Of a stretch of DNA of 64,000 nucleotides, positions 45,075 to 54,121 are shown one piece after another. The notes under the pieces are model-generated. The model saw nothing but the letters and a program-made list of their open reading frames with translations, was not told the DNA's origin and did not search any database. Each line of letters begins with the position of its first letter. The stretch's first letter is position 1. The position numbers were made by a program, and so were the translations under genes. The stretch is from Vibrio penaeicida (lineage in GTDB: Bacteria > Pseudomonadota > Gammaproteobacteria > Enterobacterales > Vibrionaceae): contig NZ_JAUYVM010000003.1 in the NCBI RefSeq assembly GCF_030689305.1, forward strand, positions 186,001 to 250,000, read 5' to 3'.

Positions 45075-45383
45075 TTAATACTTAAAACTATCGTTTTCAA
45101 AGTAAAAAATTAGTGCATTTAATAGATCATTTAACCCACATTGAGCTACTGATACTTTTGCATTTTCAACTACGTCTTCTATGCTCGCATTATCTAGAAC
45201 TTCTATCCAATCCTTGTACTTTCCTGAAATCTTTGCTGCAACATCACTCTCAATGTCGTAAGAGTCTTCGATGAATATACCCATCGTGTTAATATTCCAA
45301 TCTTCTTTTTTGGGAGGAAGAAATAACCAACCCTCTGGGAGAAGATCGGGTTTAGACAACACATCCGATAATTTAATTTCCAT
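45075..45383 (-). CDS. Orphan immunity-like protein (DUF7716-like)
   Basis: The 102-residue protein begins MEIKLSDVLSKPDLLPEGWLFLPPKKEDW and ends with a helix (LNDLLNALIFYFENDSF). The pattern resembles small proteins found beside polymorphic toxins that I associate with DUF7716, though I cannot confirm it. It is isolated, between repeat remnants, on the same strand as its neighbours. Confidence 0.5.
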   Translation of the reverse strand: MEIKLSDVLSKPDLLPEGWLFLPPKKEDWNINTMGIFIEDSYDIESDVAAKISGKYKDWIEVLDNASIEDVVENAKVSVAQCGLNDLLNALIFYFENDSFKY

Positions 45384-45481
45384 TAACTTTACTCAAACAA
45401 TTTTATTCACTGCCTTTGTTTAACTTCTTAAGATTACTATACAAGAAAAATAAAGTAGTTAGGCGAATTTAATCTATATTT

Positions 45482-45967
45482 TCATTGATTTCCCAACTTT
45501 AGTTCTTTATTTCTAATGCCACCAAAATCATCATCGATAACATAAATAGATTTTTCTTTTCCTAAAGAACTGGGAACTAGCGTAAATTGATACTCTACTT
45601 CCTCTTTCTCCATTATTTCAAAAAACAAGGAATATCTACCACTTTGGATGTCGCAATTGATGTTAAATTTCTCAAACGCCGAGCTAACGATAAGAGGTTG
45701 CTCTGATGAGTAGTCAAAATGAGTAGATATGCATCTTAATGTGTCATGGTCCATATGAAACTTATCCGAAATTTTTATATTTACATTAGCTCCAAAACTT
45801 CCTTCGACGATGGGGTCAAAGACGACAAATCCATCATGTATGATGCATCCTTGTGATAAGTTTTCTTTACCCCATTCACAATATGAGTCGTGAAATTCTC
45901 TATTTTCTAGTCTAATTTGCTGATGGGAAATTAGTAAATCGAAATTGTGGTTTCTTAGCATTGTCAA
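45482..45967 (-). CDS. ComJ-like nuclease inhibitor, orphan immunity
   Basis: The 161-residue protein follows the ComJ layout: NFDLLISHQQIRLENREF, then CEWGKENLSQGCIIHDGFVVFDP, then a beta-rich core and DIQSGRYSLFFEI. Bacillus ComJ (Nin) binds and inhibits the DNA-entry nuclease NucA. Here it may neutralise a NucA/NUC-type toxin tip that is no longer adjacent. It is preceded by two right-end repeat copies. Confidence 0.6.
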   Translation of the reverse strand: MTMLRNHNFDLLISHQQIRLENREFHDSYCEWGKENLSQGCIIHDGFVVFDPIVEGSFGANVNIKISDKFHMDHDTLRCISTHFDYSSEQPLIVSSAFEKFNINCDIQSGRYSLFFEIMEKEEVEYQFTLVPSSLGKEKSIYVIDDDFGGIRNKELKLGNQ

Positions 45968-46008
45968 TACACCAAAATCAGATATTGTGCAATCTATACG
46001 CTTTTCAG

Positions 46009-46262
46009 ACGAATCTCATCGATATGAGTAAAACTTGTTATGAGCGACAAGAAGACACTTAAAACATTTCTAAAAGTGTGTGTCCCTTTTATTCTTGCCA
46101 CTTTGGCGTTTTCACATACCTAAAATTCAAAGAGATAAGGGATATTCACCACTTTCTCAGCAGATACCGCACATATTGTACTCAATTTCATCAATACGAG
46201 TAGCGCTTGGTATAAGCGACAAGAGGTAACTCAAGATTTTTCAAAAACCGCCTGTCCCATTT
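46009..46262 (-). repeat. Two tandem right-end repeats of the RAYT-like element
   Basis: One copy (46009-46099) ends AAAGTGTGTGTCCCTTTTATT. The next (about 46120-46262) carries ACCTAAAATTCAAAGAGATA, CTCAATTTCATCAATACGAG and GCGCTTGGTATAAGCGACAA, and ends CGCCTGTCCCATTTACT. The same blocks follow each transposase gene at 48600, 52500 and 55615. No transposase accompanies these copies. Confidence 0.65.
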
Positions 46263-46305
46263 ACTTTTATTACTTTTATTACTTTTATTACTTTTATTAT
46301 TATTT
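46261..46305. repeat. Five tandem copies of a 9-bp unit
   Basis: TTACTTTTA is repeated five times without change, directly between a right-end repeat and the stop of the DUF6985-like immunity gene. It probably arose by replication slippage. Confidence 0.85.
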
Positions 46306-46313
46306 CCTAGTCC

Positions 46314-46685
46314 TTAAACGAAGGCAATATCGGCAGAACCCACTTTTTTTATCTCAAAATCTTCCAATTTTATTCCCAGACCATGCTCTATATCAATTCC
46401 TAGTCTGAACATTAGCCCAAATGTACCAATATCATCTTCAATATATATATAGATATGCTCTAGCTCGTAGTCCTTTGAATCTTTGGAATAAACTCTGTTT
46501 AAATATTCCGATATATGTTCTTCAATGTTTTTAGTTGATTGGTGCCAGTTTTTAGTAAGCTCACTAATCCATGCTTTGCAAGTATCATCTAGGTCGAATG
46601 CGTCAGCAAAAATGACAGTTACCATGTCTTTCTTACCAATATTAATTGTGCATTCTACACCTTCATCAGTAACTTCGTAGTCCAT
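46314..46685 (-). CDS. DUF6985-like immunity protein for the WHH-type toxin
   Basis: I chose the ATG at 46685, which follows TAAGGA 11 bp after the rhs fragment stop (123 residues); an overlapping upstream Met exists at 46727. The C-terminal FRLGIDIEHGLGIKLEDFEIKKVGSADIAF matches the DUF6985 ending (xEHGLGVxxxxxxVxxIGxxDxAF). Position directly after the toxin tip supports an immunity role. Confidence 0.65.
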   Translation of the reverse strand: MDYEVTDEGVECTINIGKKDMVTVIFADAFDLDDTCKAWISELTKNWHQSTKNIEEHISEYLNRVYSKDSKDYELEHIYIYIEDDIGTFGLMFRLGIDIEHGLGIKLEDFEIKKVGSADIAFV

Positions 46686-46695
46686 TTTATAGTCC

Positions 46696-47443
46696 TTATT
46701 TAAGACACTTAGGTGGTTTATTATCATAAGATTTTGTTATTTGTTTGGCTTCACTAGAACCATATTTAACTCCATGATGTCCTTCAAACTGACTTACAGA
46801 TCCAGAATGAGGGAATGTTGCTTCATGAGCTGATGTTTCTACAAGCTGCATTGTAGTGGTATTTGTGACAGGGTCATAGTCGTCCAAGTGGTGCCATGTG
46901 TAATTTGAAGGGTGAGATCTTTGTGTAAAATTGCCAGCTTGACTCTTAAATCCGGCAGCTTCGTTTGCTGCTTTGAAATCAAGTCCCCTGCTTCCTTCCA
47001 TTTTAATTTTCACGATATTTTTCTGGCCATTAGATACTGGGTATAGTGCGTCTGAACCAGTAAAATCTACTCCCGGATATCTTGATAACCCAAACGGATC
47101 CACCCAGTCCATCGGATTGTGCACATACGCTTGTGGTCTTAAACCACCAGCAAAACCGATGGGGTCTGAGCTTAAATACTGCCCGCTGTCTGTATCGTAG
47201 TAGCGGTGCCGGTTGTAGTAAAGCCCTGTTTCTCGGTCGTAAATCTGCCCTTGGTAACGCAAGTCACATTCAATCGGGTCGTTAGCCGCATCGCTGGCGT
47301 ATTTCTTTAACAAGCCTTGTTGATGTTGCTGCTTATAGCCGCCCCAAATTTCATGCTGCCCCCGCCAGATGATATCGCCTTGTTCGCTGCACAGCTCACG
47401 CGGCGTACCAGCGTGATCGGTCACCACATAGCTGAGTGCCGAG
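46696..47443 (-). pseudogene. Displaced rhs C-terminal fragment with WHH-type nuclease tip
   Basis: The sequence is collinear with the full rhs core from SALSYVVTDHAGTPRELC through the repeat end NPMDWVDPFGL, then a unique tip of about 124 residues. The tip contains YPGVDFTGSDALYPV and NYTWHHLDDYDPVTNTTTMQLV, the WHH pattern of HNH/Endo VII-type toxins. There is no start codon, because the 5' side is cut by the transposase element at the junction near 47443. The downstream immunity gene is intact. Confidence 0.75.
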
Positions 47444-47482
47444 GAAGAGCAAAACAAGGACCGAGGAAGAGCAAAACAAGGA
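47439..47482. repeat. 22-bp tandem duplication at rhs/transposon junction
   Basis: The unit beginning CCGAGGAAGAGC and ending AACAAGGA occurs twice without change (47439-47460 and 47461-47482). It joins the last rhs bases (CCGAG) to the element's left end. Confidence 0.9.
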
Positions 47483-48805
47483 CAGTCATATCAAGAAAAA
47501 CCGACTTCTATCAATTACACAGCCATGATTGCACAACCACAAATTCGGCTATGAGTACTGTTCTCTTCGGCGCAATAAGAATAATGTGGCACTTATATAC
47601 TCTCGATATCTCCATTCTGTTTATGACCAAAGCGCGCTCTCAATTAATCAGCCTTGATGCCACCCCTTATTACCACTGCGTTTCTCGCTGTGTTCGTCGC
47701 TCATTCCTTTGCGGATATGACTCTGAGAGAGAACAGTGCTATGAACATCGGCGGGGTTGGATTGAAGAACGGCTACTTCAGCTTTCCCAAGTATTCTGTA
47801 TTGATGTCTGTGCCTACGCCATAATGAGCAACCACTACCATTTGGTTCTTCATATCAACATTGAACGTGAAAAATCCCTTTCAGACCAAGAGATATGTGA
47901 CCGATGGTTAAGTTTTCACACGCCGCCCTTGTTGATTCAAAAGTGGTTGAAACAAGATACCCTCTCAGAAGCAGAAGAAGTCAAAATCCAAGAGATTATT
48001 GATACGTGGCGAGAGCGTTTAACCAGCATCAGTTGGTTTATGCGCTTGCTGAATCAGTTTATTGCCACTCAAGCCAATAAAGAGGATAGCTGTACAGGGC
48101 ATTTCTGGGAGGGGCGATTCAAAAGCCAAGCGTTATTGGATGAACAAGCCCTTACGGCAGCGATGGCTTACGTCGATTTGAACCCAGTTCGAGCCAACAT
48201 GGCGAATACTCCCGAAGCATCAGAATACACCTCTGTAAAAGCGCGTATTCAAGCGCTGAAAGAACATAAAACAACGGCACCTTGCTTACACCCTTTTGTC
48301 GGGTATCCGAGAAAAGATATCCCTACTGGCATTCCTTTTCGGCTAATGGATTACCTAGAGCTGGTTGACTGGACTGGAAGGCAAATTCGTGAAGACAAAC
48401 GTGGCTCTATTCACTCGTCCCTTCCTTCCATTCTAAATCGTTTGGGCATTGACCAAACGACTTGGATGAACGCTTGCACTCAACTGGAAAAAGGCACGGT
48501 CGTTGGCTGTGAAGCTACCATCAAACACGTTATGCCGAAGTTAAACCGAAAGCGAATATCTGGCTTTCGGTTACCAGATAGCTAATATTCCTTTCAAGCT
48601 AGACAAAACACCTTAAACTCCTAATCCAATAACCACATTGGTGGTTTTGCTTACCTAAAATTCAAAAAGATAAGGGAAATTTGCCACTTTCTAGGCAAAT
48701 ACTTCATGTATTGGACTCAATTTCATCAATACGAGTAGCGCTTGGGGTGAGCGACATAAAAATACTTCTAGGTTTTTTTAAAGTGTGTGTCCCTTTTATT
48801 TTTAT
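47473..48805 (+). mobile_element. RAYT-like transposon copy 1 (complete transposase)
   Basis: The left end AAAACAAGGACAG and right end GTGTGTCCCTTTTATTTTT form imperfect inverted ends around one Y1 transposase gene. About 200 bp after the gene folds into hairpins (AACCAC/GTGGTT, ATTTGCC/GGCAAAT). It interrupts an rhs core on the left and a SUKH immunity gene on the right. Exact ends are uncertain by a few bases. Confidence 0.65.
47623..48585 (+). CDS. Y1 (REP-associated-type) tyrosine transposase, intact
   Basis: This 320-residue protein starts MTKARSQLISLDATPYYHCV. It has the HUH pair HYH (71-73) in MSNHYHLVLHI, GHFWEGRFKSQ and AMAYVDLNPVRAN with the likely nucleophile Tyr183. These are the motifs of IS200-like/RAYT transposases (PF01797), which nick single-stranded DNA at hairpins. 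Compared with copy 3, about 37 extra bases lie just before the ATG. It is the only copy in the window with an unbroken frame. Confidence 0.85.
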   Translation: MTKARSQLISLDATPYYHCVSRCVRRSFLCGYDSEREQCYEHRRGWIEERLLQLSQVFCIDVCAYAIMSNHYHLVLHINIEREKSLSDQEICDRWLSFHTPPLLIQKWLKQDTLSEAEEVKIQEIIDTWRERLTSISWFMRLLNQFIATQANKEDSCTGHFWEGRFKSQALLDEQALTAAMAYVDLNPVRANMANTPEASEYTSVKARIQALKEHKTTAPCLHPFVGYPRKDIPTGIPFRLMDYLELVDWTGRQIREDKRGSIHSSLPSILNRLGIDQTTWMNACTQLEKGTVVGCEATIKHVMPKLNRKRISGFRLPDS

Positions 48806-48865
48806 TAATACCTTGGTGCTGACTCCCTGATTTAGCTGATACAGTTGGCTGAGCGAGTTTTTCAT
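48806..48865 (-). pseudogene. Truncated SUKH immunity gene (first 17 codons)
   Basis: From the ATG at 48865 the frame reads MKNSLSQLYQLNQGVST, identical to the first 17 residues of the intact SUKH gene at 43988-44386, then runs into the transposon right end. It starts 8 bp after the stop of the preceding immunity gene, mirroring the coupled arrangement of the intact copy. Confidence 0.85.
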
Positions 48866-48873
48866 TCTTAGCT

Positions 48874-49542
48874 CTAAGATTGCAATACCATATATATTAG
48901 CTGACTTTGCTTCTCTCCAAAAAAGAAAACTGAGTTACCTGCAAAAAGCGAATAATCATCAATGTACGAGTCTCGAGTACCACTCGATGCTTCAAAGTTT
49001 TCTATTGTTTGTCTTGCAGACGTATCTAATTTTGGGAAGTCTATATCGAGGTTTATCTGGAATAAGAAATCAAATTGGTTGCTACTGTCCAGCGTTAAAG
49101 GTGTTTCGTCTTCTAGTAACCAAAGGGGTTTATCTCCTATAAAACCAAAACTACTTTGTTCGGTTTCAGATATCATTAATGGCTGATATGTAAGAATTTC
49201 TTTGTAGTCCTCTCTGATAGAACAAGAATTATAGTCAGATACTATAATGCGAAAATAATCTTGATTGGACTTAATGAAACTGCTGCTCACGTCGTATCCA
49301 TACTCATTGTATGTGACCATTTCTGGAATCATTTTATCTGAGACATAGTCGTCAGTTACACAAAAAACTGATATCAGCTTACCATTCCATGTGTGATTTT
49401 CTGGCATTAGGATCTGGAAGAAAAAGGTCATTGAACTCCCAGTTTTGGGGTGTGCTGGTATCGCTAATCCACTTGGCAACATCGGCTTTCCACCAATATA
49501 AGAACACGAATTTAAGCTATTGGATGAGTATGAAATGTACAC
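48874..49542 (-). CDS. DUF1963-like immunity protein for the NUC-type toxin
   Basis: The 222-residue protein starts with GTG after GAGAGGA, 11 bp past the rhs fragment stop. SYIGGKPMLPSGLAIP, MTFFFQILMPE and FDFLFQINLDIDFP give the double-repeat look of DUF1963/YwqG proteins. Placement after the toxin tip makes it the probable cognate immunity protein. Family assignment is by pattern only. Confidence 0.6.
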   Translation of the reverse strand: MYISYSSNSLNSCSYIGGKPMLPSGLAIPAHPKTGSSMTFFFQILMPENHTWNGKLISVFCVTDDYVSDKMIPEMVTYNEYGYDVSSSFIKSNQDYFRIIVSDYNSCSIREDYKEILTYQPLMISETEQSSFGFIGDKPLWLLEDETPLTLDSSNQFDFLFQINLDIDFPKLDTSARQTIENFEASSGTRDSYIDDYSLFAGNSVFFFGEKQSQLIYMVLQS

Positions 49543-49553
49543 GTTTTATCCTC

Positions 49554-51731
49554 TCAGTTTCCAAACTTGCGAAACATTGTTGTACCATCGTCAAATACTG
49601 CTTTGTATTCTAAAGATGATGGTCTAGTTGACAAGCCCTCATAGTTTGCTTTTAAACTCAATTTGGCTGATTGACCCGTTTCAGTTACTCGACCTGCAAT
49701 GGATTTTTCCATAACTCTAAACTGCCCTCTGTTTACCCTCGGAGCCTGAGGGAATATGTTGTCTGTGTCAGTTCCCGTTCCGCCTAATTTGCTCCCAAGA
49801 GCATGACCAGCATCGTCATTTGCGTTGCCAAGAGAGCGAGCATAATCTCTAGCTTTTTGATTTGTAGGTGTACCAGTACCTATGTCTTCAGGTGAGACTT
49901 CTGAATCCCACTGCGTTATTCTACCTTGAGAATCTTTAGTTATTTTGGGGCATTTTGCTAAACCAAACGGATCCACCCAATCCATCGGATTGTGCACATA
50001 CGCTTGTGGTCTTAACCCACCCGCAAAACCGATAGGGTCTGAGCTTAAATACTGCCCGCTGTCTGTATCGTAGTAGCGGTGTCGGTTGTAGTAAAGGCCT
50101 GTTTCTCGGTCGTAAATCTGCCCTTGGTAACGCAAGTCACATTCAATCGGGTCATTAGCCGCATCGCTGGCGTATTTCTTTAGCAAGCCTTGCTGGTGTT
50201 GCTGTTTATAGCTGCCCCAAACTTCATGCTGTCCCCGCCAGATGATGTCGCCTTGTTCGCTGCACAGCTCACGCGGCGTACCAGCGTGATCGGTCACCAC
50301 ATAGCTGAGTGCCGAGGTGCCAAGCACGTTATCGGTATTGATTTGCGCCAGTGGTCGGAAACTGTCGGGTTCATACACCCATTCAATGGTGCTGAGGGCC
50401 GTGCCATCCGCACACACTTTCTGCTGCTGAATCAGGTTGTCGCCGTCCCACAGATAATTCAGATTAGCTTGTTCGGTTTGGCTTTGCTCGCACTCTTTTG
50501 CGATTCGCCTTCCAAAAGGGTCATAACGGTAACGCCAACGTTCTTGGTTGGGCAGCTCGACTCTAATTAACTGATCAAAGGCGTTCCAAATGAACTTGGT
50601 ACTTTTCGCCCTGTATCCATTCTGCTGCTCGATTTTCTCTATAACCCGACCGCACTCATCGTAGCGATAGGTGTAAGGACCTTTTTTCTCAACCCTGCCT
50701 GCACGGTCGTATTGATGTGTGTTCTTCTCTTCGCGCTTTTGGGTGAGGTCAATCACGTTGTCGGCTAACGGTAGAGTGCTTTGCTGGTTGAGGTTGAGCT
50801 CGCTGTCGTAGCCGAAAAGCTGAACCTGAGTCGCCTTATCTTTCCAGGATTTGGTTTGCCGCACTTCGCTGATTTGTCCATTCGAATTCAAGCGAAGGTC
50901 GGTTTTACCGAAATAAGACTCATCAATGCCCACTAGACGGTCTAGGGCGTCGTATTGATACTTACGCAGTAAATATCGGTCTCTGGGCTGCGCGGCAAGG
51001 TCGGCGGTTTGCTCGTTTAAAAAGCCAAGCTGCTGGTGTTCCAGTAAGCCTGTTTTGCTCCACTGATGGTGTAGCCTGAATCCGTTCTGGTTGTCTCTTA
51101 AGGTTTCAAAGCCCGTATTGTTGTGGCTGAAATTCAGCGGTTGGTGGCTGCCAATGCCTAACTGTTGGAGTTGTCCTTTCTGCCAAAGCAGCTCTAACGG
51201 TGTGTTTGCCCCTTCTAACGATTGGCGAATGCCCGCACTGTCGTAGTGGTGTGTCAGGGTTTGCCCATTCAACGTTTCTTTAATGACCTGTCCGGAAGCG
51301 TTGTATTCAAACCCAACCCAAGCGTCGCCATTCTCTGCGCTAAGAAGGCGAGAAGCCTCATCGTACTCAAACCATGTTTTACTCGTGGCATTACCCTCGT
51401 GGTCGAGCGTTTGTATCTCGGCAAGCTGACCGCCTTCGTTGTAGTCGTATTGCAGCACATGGTCATTGGGTTTGGTTTGAGAAACAATTCGACCCGCGGC
51501 ATCGTAGCCGAAATGGTGTTTGCGCCCGTCGTAGTGACGCTCGGTTTTCACTCGCCCTAGGGCATCAAATTCGTATCGCCATTGGTGCCCCTTACTGTTG
51601 GTCACACCCGCGAATTCGGTTTCCACGTTGTAATGATAGTGGGTAGTCGCGCCCAGTGGGTCAGTTGCAGACGCCAATTTATCGAATGCGCCATAGTCAT
51701 ATCGAGAGACATTACCAAGGGCATCCGTCAT
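49554..51731 (-). pseudogene. Displaced rhs C-terminal fragment with NUC-type endonuclease tip
   Basis: About 590 residues are nearly identical to the full-length Rhs core (from TDALGNVSRYDYGAFDKLAS to NPMDWVDPFGL). A unique tip of about 134 residues follows, with NDDAGHALGSKLGG, TDNIFPQAPRVNRGQFRVMEKSI, the DxGH and N motifs of the DNA/RNA non-specific endonuclease (NS_2) family. The N-terminal 900 residues are missing; the 5' junction at 51731 abuts a transposon end. It may still serve as a donor of tips by recombination in the shared core. Confidence 0.8.
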
Positions 51732-51732
51732 T

Positions 51733-52717
51733 TAAAGCGACTGTCCTCGTTATTTTTATTGAACGTGAAAAATCCCTTTCAGACCAAGAGATATGTGACC
51801 GATGGTTAAGTTTTCACACGCCGCCCTTGTTGATTCAAAAGTGGTTGAAACAAGATACCCTCTCAGAAGCAGAAGAAGTCAAAATCCAAGAGATTATTGA
51901 TACGTGGCGAGAGCGTTTAACCAGCATCAGTTGGTTTATGCGCATGCTGAATCAATTCATTTCCACCCAAGCCAATAAAGAAGACGGTTGTACAGGGCAT
52001 TTCTGGGAAGGTCGATTCAAAAGCCAAGCCTTGCTGGATGAACAAGCCCTTGCGGCAGCGATGGCTTACGTCGATTTGAACCCTGTCCGAGCCAACATGG
52101 CGAATACTCCCGAAGCATCAGAATACACCTCTGTAAAAGCGCGTATTCAAGCGCTGAAAGAACATAAAACAACGGCACCTTGCTTACACCCTTTTGTCGG
52201 GTATCCGAGAAAAGATATCCCTACTGGTATTCCTTTTCGGCTAATGGATTACCTAGAATTGGTTGATTGGACGGGCAGGCAAATTCGTGAAGACAAACAT
52301 GGTTATATCAACACAGCTCTTCCTTCCATTCTGAACCGCTTAGGCATTGACCAAGCAACTTGGATGAGCGCTTGTACTCAATTGGAAAAGGGCACGGTCG
52401 TCGGCTGTGAAACCACTATTAAACACGTTATGCCAAAGTTAAACAGAAAGCGAATATCTGGTTTTCGGTTACCAGATAGCTAATATTCCTTTCAAGCTAG
52501 ACAAAACACCTTAAACTCCTAATCCAATAACCACATTGGTGGTTTTTCTTACCTAAAATTCAAAAAGATAAGGGAAATTTGCCACTTTCTAGGCAAATAC
52601 TTCATGTATTGGACTCAATTTCATCAATACGAGTAGCGCTTGGGGTGAGCGACATAAAAATACTTCTAGGTTTTTCTCTTCTAGATTTTTCTTAAAGTGT
52701 GTGTCCCTGTTATTTTT
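51733..52717 (+). mobile_element. RAYT-like transposon copy 2 (5' truncated)
   Basis: The transposase remnant (51758-52483) begins at residue 80 of copy 1 and lacks the HUH motif, so it is dead. Its left side abuts GACTGTCCTCGTTATTTTT (51740 onward), which looks like a right-end sequence rather than a left end. The full right-end block follows and ends near 52717 inside an immunity gene remnant. Confidence 0.7.
51758..52483 (+). pseudogene. Y1 transposase, N-terminally truncated
   Basis: Identity with copy 1 begins at IEREKSLSDQEICDRW and continues to the end (GFRLPDS). Tyr in AYVDLNPVRAN is kept, but residues 1-79 with the metal-binding HYH are gone. Upstream codons in this frame come from antisense rhs sequence. 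Confidence 0.85.
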
Positions 52718-52862
52718 CTCCTTTAGACCACTGAACTTCGTTAATAAACTCAAGTACAGGGGCTAAAGAAGTAAAAGTTGGTAATGAGCTTTCCCATGTT
52801 TTCCAATCTGATACACCTTCAGGCGCAGATTCTATGTAATCTTTAAAATTTGAAATATTCAT
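52710..52862 (-). pseudogene. Truncated immunity-like gene (50 codons) ending in transposon DNA
   Basis: From the ATG at 52862 the frame reads MNISNFKDYIESAPEGVSDW, continues to EFINEVQWSKGEK, and stops at TAA where the transposon right end begins. The acidic aromatic N-terminus looks like a small immunity protein cut short. It lies about 100 bp after the Imm26-like gene on the same strand. Confidence 0.6.
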
Positions 52863-52958
52863 ACAGAGAATCAAGCCCCCTAGCTATCTAATAGTGCTCG
52901 GTTATATTACGTAGTTTAGATGTCTAGTTTATCTCTAAAACTTTTTTGATTGTAATTC

Positions 52959-53549
52959 TTACTCTTTGCTCCAAACTTTCTTTTTATAATCTTTCGGAGG
53001 CGGCGCTAATTCTGGGTAAAAAATCGACTTCTGTTTGTCCCAGTTTATTCTCGAGCTAAAATAGGTGAATATCCTATCTCTTATTTTGTCAGCTTGACCT
53101 ACCATCCCAACATATTCATAAGAGTATAGAATGTCTTTATGAAATTCTGGGTCTAAGTCTTCTATCAATATTTCAATGTTATTAGGGTCATATACTTCAG
53201 TATGCTTAATTAAAGATAAAGTAGGTAAATTAGTCGATTTTCGGATATTATTGCTCATCTTTAAAGCTACCAGTTCCCTTTTTCTAGTGTTTGGGATTAC
53301 TACTGATGTAACATCACTGTTAAATAGTTTTAGCAAGCGATGATCAGCTACTACGATTGTAAACAGCATCTTAGCTTCATTCAGATTTTCTTCTTTCCAC
53401 TCATCTTCAGTTCTAAGATTATCAAATACATCCATTCTGCAATTGTCTCGCAACTGAGCTAAAACATAGCCGAAGTTACCAACCTGTATCGAGAAAACTT
53501 TTCCTTCTTTTAATTCTTTCTTTCTAATTGTCACCTTATGATTTTTCAA
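52959..53549 (-). CDS. Imm26-like orphan immunity protein
   Basis: The 196-residue protein begins VTIRKKELKEGKVFSIQVGNFGYVLAQL, the Imm26 opening (K-x-G-x-vF-x-I with a small barrel). The C-terminal half is rich in acidic and aromatic residues. It follows the URI-tip immunity gene by about 150 bp and has no toxin of its own. Confidence 0.6.
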   Translation of the reverse strand: MKNHKVTIRKKELKEGKVFSIQVGNFGYVLAQLRDNCRMDVFDNLRTEDEWKEENLNEAKMLFTIVVADHRLLKLFNSDVTSVVIPNTRKRELVALKMSNNIRKSTNLPTLSLIKHTEVYDPNNIEILIEDLDPEFHKDILYSYEYVGMVGQADKIRDRIFTYFSSRINWDKQKSIFYPELAPPPKDYKKKVWSKE

Positions 53550-53696
53550 TAGTATCTGTCCCCCTTATTACTTCCCTAATTTAGTGATATATAGGTGCCT
53601 GACCTCCTTTATTTCTTATTTTTATTTATGTAAGAAGCCTAAGGGAAACTTTCATATGTGTCCCTTAGGTGTTTTAGTTAATATATTATTAGAGAC

Positions 53697-54110
53697 TTAT
53701 ACATCTAAAAATGACAACGCATTTTCAATGTCAATCTTTAATGATTCAATATCCCCGTTCTTTTCAATCTTTTCTGATTTTTCAAGTATAAGTACGATAC
53801 ATTGCCTTACTTGTTTGATGACTTTATCTTCGAGTTCTTTTTTATCAATGTTTTTCCAGAAACTTTCAGGAAAAACTAAATCTATAGTTACCTCAGAGTC
53901 TTTCTTGTTGTGTTTTATTCTTTCTGGTCCCTCTGAACCGAAATCTCTAACTTTTCCAGAAACTCGAAATACTATTGAAAACATATTAATTGTTTCAAAA
54001 TACTCGCCATCAATATGTTGTTTGAAATTGTCGTTTAGTGTTTTCTGTATCGGCCAGAAAAGACTATCTGCCTTAGGGTCACCATATTGACCACTTACTT
54101 GAATCATCAT
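53697..54110 (-). CDS. Immunity protein for the URI-type toxin
   Basis: The start at 54110 follows AGGAAAG, 12 bp after the toxin fragment stop, giving 137 residues (MMIQVSGQYGDPKADSLFWP). It has a long C-terminal helix (KKELEDKVIKQVRQCIVLILEKSEKIEK). No family is recognised. Position defines it as the cognate immunity gene. Confidence 0.6.
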   Translation of the reverse strand: MMIQVSGQYGDPKADSLFWPIQKTLNDNFKQHIDGEYFETINMFSIVFRVSGKVRDFGSEGPERIKHNKKDSEVTIDLVFPESFWKNIDKKELEDKVIKQVRQCIVLILEKSEKIEKNGDIESLKIDIENALSFLDV

Positions 54111-54121
54111 TATATACTTTC

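Noticed and set aside
53584..54090. 168-codon frame on the plus strand
   Set aside because: It is antisense to the URI-tip immunity gene, and its hydrophobic Ser/Phe-rich content is typical of a shadow frame.
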